Positions 58,671-64,000 of a DNA stretch of 64,000 nucleotides are shown here, in pieces. The translations under genes and the position numbers were made by a program. The DNA comes from Lepisosteus oculatus (lineage: Eukaryota; Chordata; Actinopteri; Semionotiformes; Lepisosteidae): NCBI RefSeq assembly GCF_040954835.1, contig NC_090697.1, positions 14,748,001 through 14,812,000 on the forward strand, given 5' to 3'. Position 1 is the stretch's first letter. Each line of letters opens with the position of its first letter. Below the pieces are notes generated by a model. The model was given only the letters and a program-made list of their open reading frames with translations, was not told the origin of the DNA and did no database searches.

Positions 58671-61309
58671 GATAAAAATGCATATACTGTTAAATACCAC
58701 ACATTTGCCAGTTTTAATTTGGAGGGTTTTCCAACAATGCTTAAGTAGATTCCTAATCTGGTGTTTCAATATGATATCATAACCAGCCATCTTTTAAGGA
58801 AAGCATATCATACCTCAGGTCCAAAACTTTTGTGGCTCTGCTGACTCAGAGATGAGTTGGTAGAGCCCGACAGCTACCACTGTACTGACTCAACACAGCA
58901 GGAGGTACCACAATCCACACTACCACAAAAAACCCTTGAAGCAAATTTCTGCACATCAAAGTTCAAAAAAGATCAAAACAAATGGCAACAATTCAGCATT
59001 TATCCACCTGGAACTCACTAACACTTCACCTGAAACCTGAACTGCTATAGTTCTAAGAGGAAATCATTTTAGAATGCTGGTCAGAATCTTCGACTCATTC
59101 CTTGGGTGCAGAGTACTCTACTAGGAAAAAAAACATTCAGTAACCCCCTAGAGCATGCCTTCTCAGGCATTAAAAATTAATTGTCTTATGCCAGATGTGC
59201 AGAATTTCAACAAAAGAACAAAACCACAAGTGGTTCTGATGGCTTTCAAGAAAGTTTGTCATGAGACACTTTAGAAAACAAAAATGTTACACTTTATGGA
59301 ATGGTTACTAGTTGAAAAAAAGATCTAGAACATTCAGATTTAAACTAATATGAGAAACTTTGTTCTGCTTATAGCTCAGCACACTGAATAAGCCTTCCCA
59401 AAAATAAATGTGTTGAAAGTTGATATAAGTTTAAAAATGTTGACCAGGGAAGAAATGTCTATTTTTTCATGGGTTACAATGTTTGAATACAATAATAACT
59501 ACAAGAAGGTGGCAAAGACTCATGAATATAAGTGTGCTTATAGAAATCAATATCACATTAATTTATCATCCTGAGTTTTGTGATCAAGTAAAATAAAAAT
59601 GTACAAACATTTTTATATATAAATTGTAATATTTTCCATGACTGAACAAACCAGGTTTAAAGCATATAAGTACTCAAAAACCTTTCTACAGTAGTAGGCT
59701 TGAAACCTATTTAATACTATGATTGGTTTAAATGCAGCTATTCGTTATGGAGGAACAAAACTTTTGTTGATTTGTTCAACGGTGCATGGATGGGATAATG
59801 CCTAACAATGTACGCTTTTAGACTATGAAAGTCAAAGTCTACATTTTAGAATAAGATTGTGGGTATCCAAGTGGCAATTTTGCTCTATATAGGAAAACTG
59901 TTTTTCACCATTGTAATTGTAAAGCTGGAGTGTGTGTTGCTCATATTAGTCAGCTGGTTTACTATTGCTTATGAAGGAAAAATCTGAAACATTTTTAAAG
60001 TTTTTAGAAAATGGCTCAGACAACAATCTTGTCTGATGAAGCCACAATATCATCTTCATGTGTGTATCACCAAGTGTCCATGATCATACCATTCTACGTT
60101 AAAAATGAATGGCTAGGATCAGCAGTCTTGAGACGTTTTAATGTTCGGAATACAATGGCGAAAATAACCAACAGCGGTAAGGTAATCATTGTGACTTATG
60201 AAAGAGCACCATTGTAATATACTGTTGTGGTAAGGGGAGTTCAGTGAGGTTGGCAACATTTGTACTTAATAACAAAGTTACCTTTCTCCAAAGGTACAAG
60301 GCAATGGGTATTATTCTACTATATTTACACAGCTGCCTTACAGATGATGAAAGGAGTGTTTCTAATAACTGACGTTAACTAAACCACTGTTGAATGATTA
60401 AGTCAGCCATATTAAAACATAAATAATCAACAGTTATAGACCATTCATGGGGAGAACACTACCAGCTTCCATGAGCATGGATCAAGGGAAAATCTAGGCC
60501 TCATGACAGGGTAAATACAGCAATACAGTAAAAAAAGACAGGAAGAAAAGAACAGACATCATCAAGAAGATTGTATCATGGAACTCTTTCAAATCAGACA
60601 TGAAATCAGATTCTGTGAGGTAAACTGAACACTGCAAAAGAGCCATACTGTTCATAAAAGGTGTTAGCCGTCGTATTTATTTTATATATTGTGGAATCCT
60701 CATGCTAAAAAACATCTCTCCTGGGCTAGTGATGCAGTGTTAGAATAGGGAAATTGGTTCTCATTCACTTGTAAGCTTCTGGTTAGAGAGGAAGATTACT
60801 CCTGAGTGTTTTAATAGGACACCGGTTTTCTCATTGCTTTGTAAGGTGTTTTACTGTTTAGATTAAAGGGGCAGACTTCTGGGATATTCTGTCAGTAGAA
60901 GACAGAACTCTGATATTCACAGACTTATTAATATCTATTTGCAGCTGAAACACTGAATTTGTTCTGTACAGGCTTGCTGCCTGGTCATTAGTCTATCAAG
61001 CTGTGCCTGAGAATCAAGAACACACGTGCCACATACAACTTGGTAATCCCTTTAGGGGGTTAATTTAGTATTAGCCTTTATATTTTGCTTGCATAGCAAG
61101 CTGCTGTCAGGACCTGATTCTTATATGCTGATTTGTATTCCTGATCCAAATATACTTCATTTGAATAACTGATTGGATAGCCTCTTATTTTATAATTATA
61201 ACTCATTACAATATTATAATTATATTTTAACCAAGTGTGGAATTTACTGGCTGAACATTTCCTGAGCAGAACGCATTTTAAGATCACACTGTGATCTGAA
61301 ACAATTTTA

Positions 61310-61700
61310 ATGCTGGAGTGCCCCTGTATCTGCTGGATTTTGTTCCAACTGGGCCCTTAATCACCAGTATTAATTGGTGCCTGTAACTGATCTGCTTCCT
61401 GGTTTCGACTTTCTTTTTCAAGCAAGCAGACCTTGATTTTAAAAAATACCCTCGTTAAAATACATTATTTTCTCAGTAAAACAGACCATAAAACAACTGG
61501 CTAATTATAAACTTATTTCTTATTAAACAGCTCCTAACACATGACCAATTAATGATGAAGAGGCACAGGTGGGAGTTCAATTGTTCAAAACCCACAAAAT
61601 GTCAGTGCTTTTCCTTTTGCTTCAGTCCAGTCAGTAAAACACCTGCATGAAGACAATCCTGAAACTCGATAATTAATACAGGGTTCATATCTATTATAAA
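61310..61700 (+). repeat. Ancient short dispersed repeat
   Basis: It contains TGGAGTGCCCCTGTATCTGC, TTTTGTTCCAACTGGGCCC and TTAATCACCAGTATTAATTGG, words of a short element widespread in fishes and partly seen in reverse near 19356-19460. Boundaries are not clear. Confidence 0.35.
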
Positions 61701-63374
61701 TCTCATTTCTGCTTTGCAAGACATGTAACAAAATAAAAAAAAAAACATCTTAAAATGTTAGATAGTAGAAAATTAAAATAAATTAACCTGTAATTAAGAA
61801 CTCACTCTAGCAAAAATCAGAATAGACAGAAGTTACCAAGAACCAAGATTGATAACCACTGTATAGCATCATATAATTTTTGAAACCATGAGTGTAGAAA
61901 ACAAAAAGCCTGAATAAGCACACATATGAATTACTAGCAACATTTAGCACAGGTGACTAAGATTACAGCTAGAACAAATACCAACAGAATCAAAGGTAAA
62001 CCAGTACTAGGATTAAGTACTACAGGTCTAGAAAATGTAAATGATCTTCGAAATGAACAATTTAGTCTTTAAGTAACAAGTTAAGTAACAAGTAAGTAGC
62101 CTTTCCTAGCTCAGCATTTCCCAGATGAACATCCATGTAGAAAAAGGTGATGCAGTCAACAAGGGAAATCAGCCATCTGTCCTTAAGTAAAGTTCTGTAC
62201 CATGTAGACATACCAAAGCCTATATATTTACTCACTTAAAATCCAACATACAGACAGCAATGATATATAGCAGTTGAATGATGCAAACACCTGTCCACCT
62301 AATGGAAACATTTCAGCCATTTCAGCTATTCATGTATTTGGGAGACCATGTTCTTTCAAAGAGAGAAGAAAATAAACTCTATATTGTTCCAGATATATAG
62401 CTTCTGCCATCATCTACCTCAAAGAATTAGCTAAGCATAGAGACCTGCATAACCCAACTCTTGAAGAACAAGACAGGAGAGTACCTGCCAGTGGAGAAAA
62501 GAAGGGTGCTTATCTCCAAAGAAGACAGGATCATTGGGAAAGGATTAGGAATGAGGATGGCAGGAAGAGAAAACAAGACTGAAGAGGAAATGTGGACTGG
62601 TTGATGCTACTCATAGGAGGATCACCTTGTCCAAAGCCCGTGGAATTTCATCAACCAGAAATTGGGCATTTCATTTGCCCATTAATACATTTTATACCTG
62701 CCAAGAGAGGAAGAGAAATATAAAGTAGAACAGATTGCATCTTTTATTGGCAGAACTGTATTCTTAATTTAGTTTTTTAAACTGACATTAATTTACAGGA
62801 CCAAAGATCAATTGTGTCTTTTCTGGAAGAAACCGGTATAAATACACTACTGTGTCAACTCATCAGTGCTGGATCCTTCTAGTCCTTTAATTTTTTCAAC
62901 CAGACAGCTTTTCTCTTTGCTAAGCTACTGGAAATGGGAACAGCAGGAGACAGTGCAGTCAGGCACTGCCACTGCAGTATGAGTCACTATCACATTCCTA
63001 CAGTACCCCATTGCAGAACTAAAAAAATGCATTTATGAAAATAGATTTCTAAATAAGGGTAAGGTATTGCACACAGCATCTACAACAGATTCTCACAGAA
63101 AACAACCATGATTAATTTCCCCAAGTAATTAGAAACCAGATCATGATCTAAGGTTTTCAATAGTTTCAGTGCCAATGTTTCAATGCCAAGAAAACAAGAT
63201 ATCTAGGAATGATTCCGAAAAATACATGGTATAAAATAGCTTTCATAAATAATATCTGTAAAATTATATAAAATGAAAGTAGTCTGAGACTGCTGACTTT
63301 TAGGATACAATAAAGTACATGCAACGTCTTGAAGTACGCCGTCTTCTGTAAAATATTTACTTAACAGATATATA

Positions 63375-64000
63375 TTTATTGAAAATATTTACAGATCTTT
63401 ACCATTAACAGACGGGAATTTAAAAATGGAGGCTAGAAATCCAAATGCAACATTCAAAAACATCCATCCATCAAAGCAATATATAATTTTACAACAGACG
63501 ACACATTGTTCATTACAAAACCTCTCATATAGTAATTACAGATGCACAGCCAATTCACTGTAAATACTGTAAATAATATTTAATATTCAATTTTCTTGGA
63601 AAATATTTTAGAGAACTATAAGCATAATATAAGGATTTATACTTCTTTTAGTCAAAAACCTTTGTTATGTAGAAAAATAAAACCTCTAGTTAAATGAATC
63701 CCATGTATACAGGTATTTATGTGGCCCATCCGGCATACAGATGTCTGCTCTGAATATGAATTTTGTGTTGTCTCATTACATTCCAGGTGCAGCTTGAGTG
63801 ACTGAGGGAAGCTTCAAACAAAAGCATCATACATTATACATGTGCACTGTAGAATGGCGTTGACACCAGCATATTTTTTTTTTCTTTAAGATATGTGAGG
63901 AAATTCTAAATGCCAAATTGGGTCGGGGTCATTAGCGGGTCAGCGAACAAGCTGCATGAGCTGAATTTGGAGCCGCAGAAATGTAACTCTTTCCAGGGAA
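63375..64000 (-). other. Possible 3' UTR and last codons of a minus-strand gene
   Basis: On the minus strand, AATAAA at 63375-63380 would end a transcript. 63400-63890 is repeat-free and AU-rich like a 3' UTR. The last ~100 bases are more GC-rich, and all three minus frames stay open until stops at about 63920-63945. I recognise no protein. It conflicts with the expectation that TRAPPC12 exons continue to the right, so confidence is low. Confidence 0.2.

Larger units (their letters stand above)
53370..64000. other. Presumed TRAPPC12 5' intron or upstream region, no exon supported
   Basis: I found none of the N-terminal TRAPPC12 coding sequence here on the minus strand. The interval contains the SINE at 54399-54647, a dead LINE (57400-58260), a reverse SINE-like fragment (58440-58670), an ancient repeat (61310-61700) and a possible 3' gene end at 63375-64000. 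The rest (54660-57390, 58680-61300, 61700-63350) is AT-rich with only short spurious frames. Confidence 0.45.

Noticed and set aside
60011-60217. 68-codon plus-strand frame starting MAQTTILSDEATISSS
   Set aside because: No splice context, homologous family or codon pattern supports it; such frames are expected by chance in 64 kb.
62620-62680. Minus-strand stretch reading QFLVDEIPRALDKV
   Set aside because: It looked exon-like, but it is short, lacks convincing splice sites and does not match TRAPPC12 or another family I can name.

Overview
This is nuclear genomic DNA from a vertebrate, most likely a ray-finned fish. The evidence is split protein-coding exons with consensus splice sites, AATAAA polyadenylation signals, a 5S-rRNA-headed SINE family, L2-like LINE relics, a DIRS/Ngaro-like relic and AT-rich intergenic DNA. 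I cannot name the species. The dispersed repeats look like those of gar, sturgeon or other early-branching fishes, but that is an impression. Nothing bacterial or phage-like, and no CRISPR array, was seen.

Four genes were reconstructed exon by exon. RPS7 is on the minus strand (1627-6678, complete, 194 aa). RNASEH1 is on the plus strand (10584-18436 coding, complete, 278 or 299 aa depending on start). ADI1 is on the plus strand (24438-27992 coding, complete, 177 aa). TRAPPC12 is on the minus strand (34720-53361 coding, C-terminal 348 codons only). Order and relative orientation match the human 2p25.3 block TRAPPC12-ADI1-RNASEH1-RPS7, so this is a conserved syntenic segment. The genes do not form one pathway: they serve ribosome biogenesis, RNA:DNA hybrid removal, methionine salvage and TRAPPIII trafficking.

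The most striking content is inside RPS7. Each of introns 3, 4, 5 and 6 carries one full copy (about 223 nt) of the U17/E1 (SNORA73) H/ACA snoRNA in sense orientation, and a short U17-like remnant lies just downstream of the gene. The gene therefore makes both a ribosomal protein and an rRNA-processing snoRNA.

Region by region: 1-1620 has no gene but holds a perfect 28-bp-arm palindrome. 1627-6678 is RPS7. 6700-10500 is intergenic with a tRNA-like tandem repeat and a LINE tail. 10584-18617 is RNASEH1, with a 5S-SINE in intron 4 and a GC-AG intron 5. 18620-24330 is intergenic with a degenerate DIRS/Ngaro-like retrotransposon. 24338-28705 is ADI1, with a LINE 3' end in intron 3. 28710-34650 is intergenic between convergent ADI1 and TRAPPC12, with a GC-rich island and a LINE interrupted by a SINE. 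34662-53361 is TRAPPC12, whose large introns hold LINE, SINE and TTAA-type DNA transposon insertions. 53370-64000 has no exon I can support, apart from a possible gene end at the extreme right.
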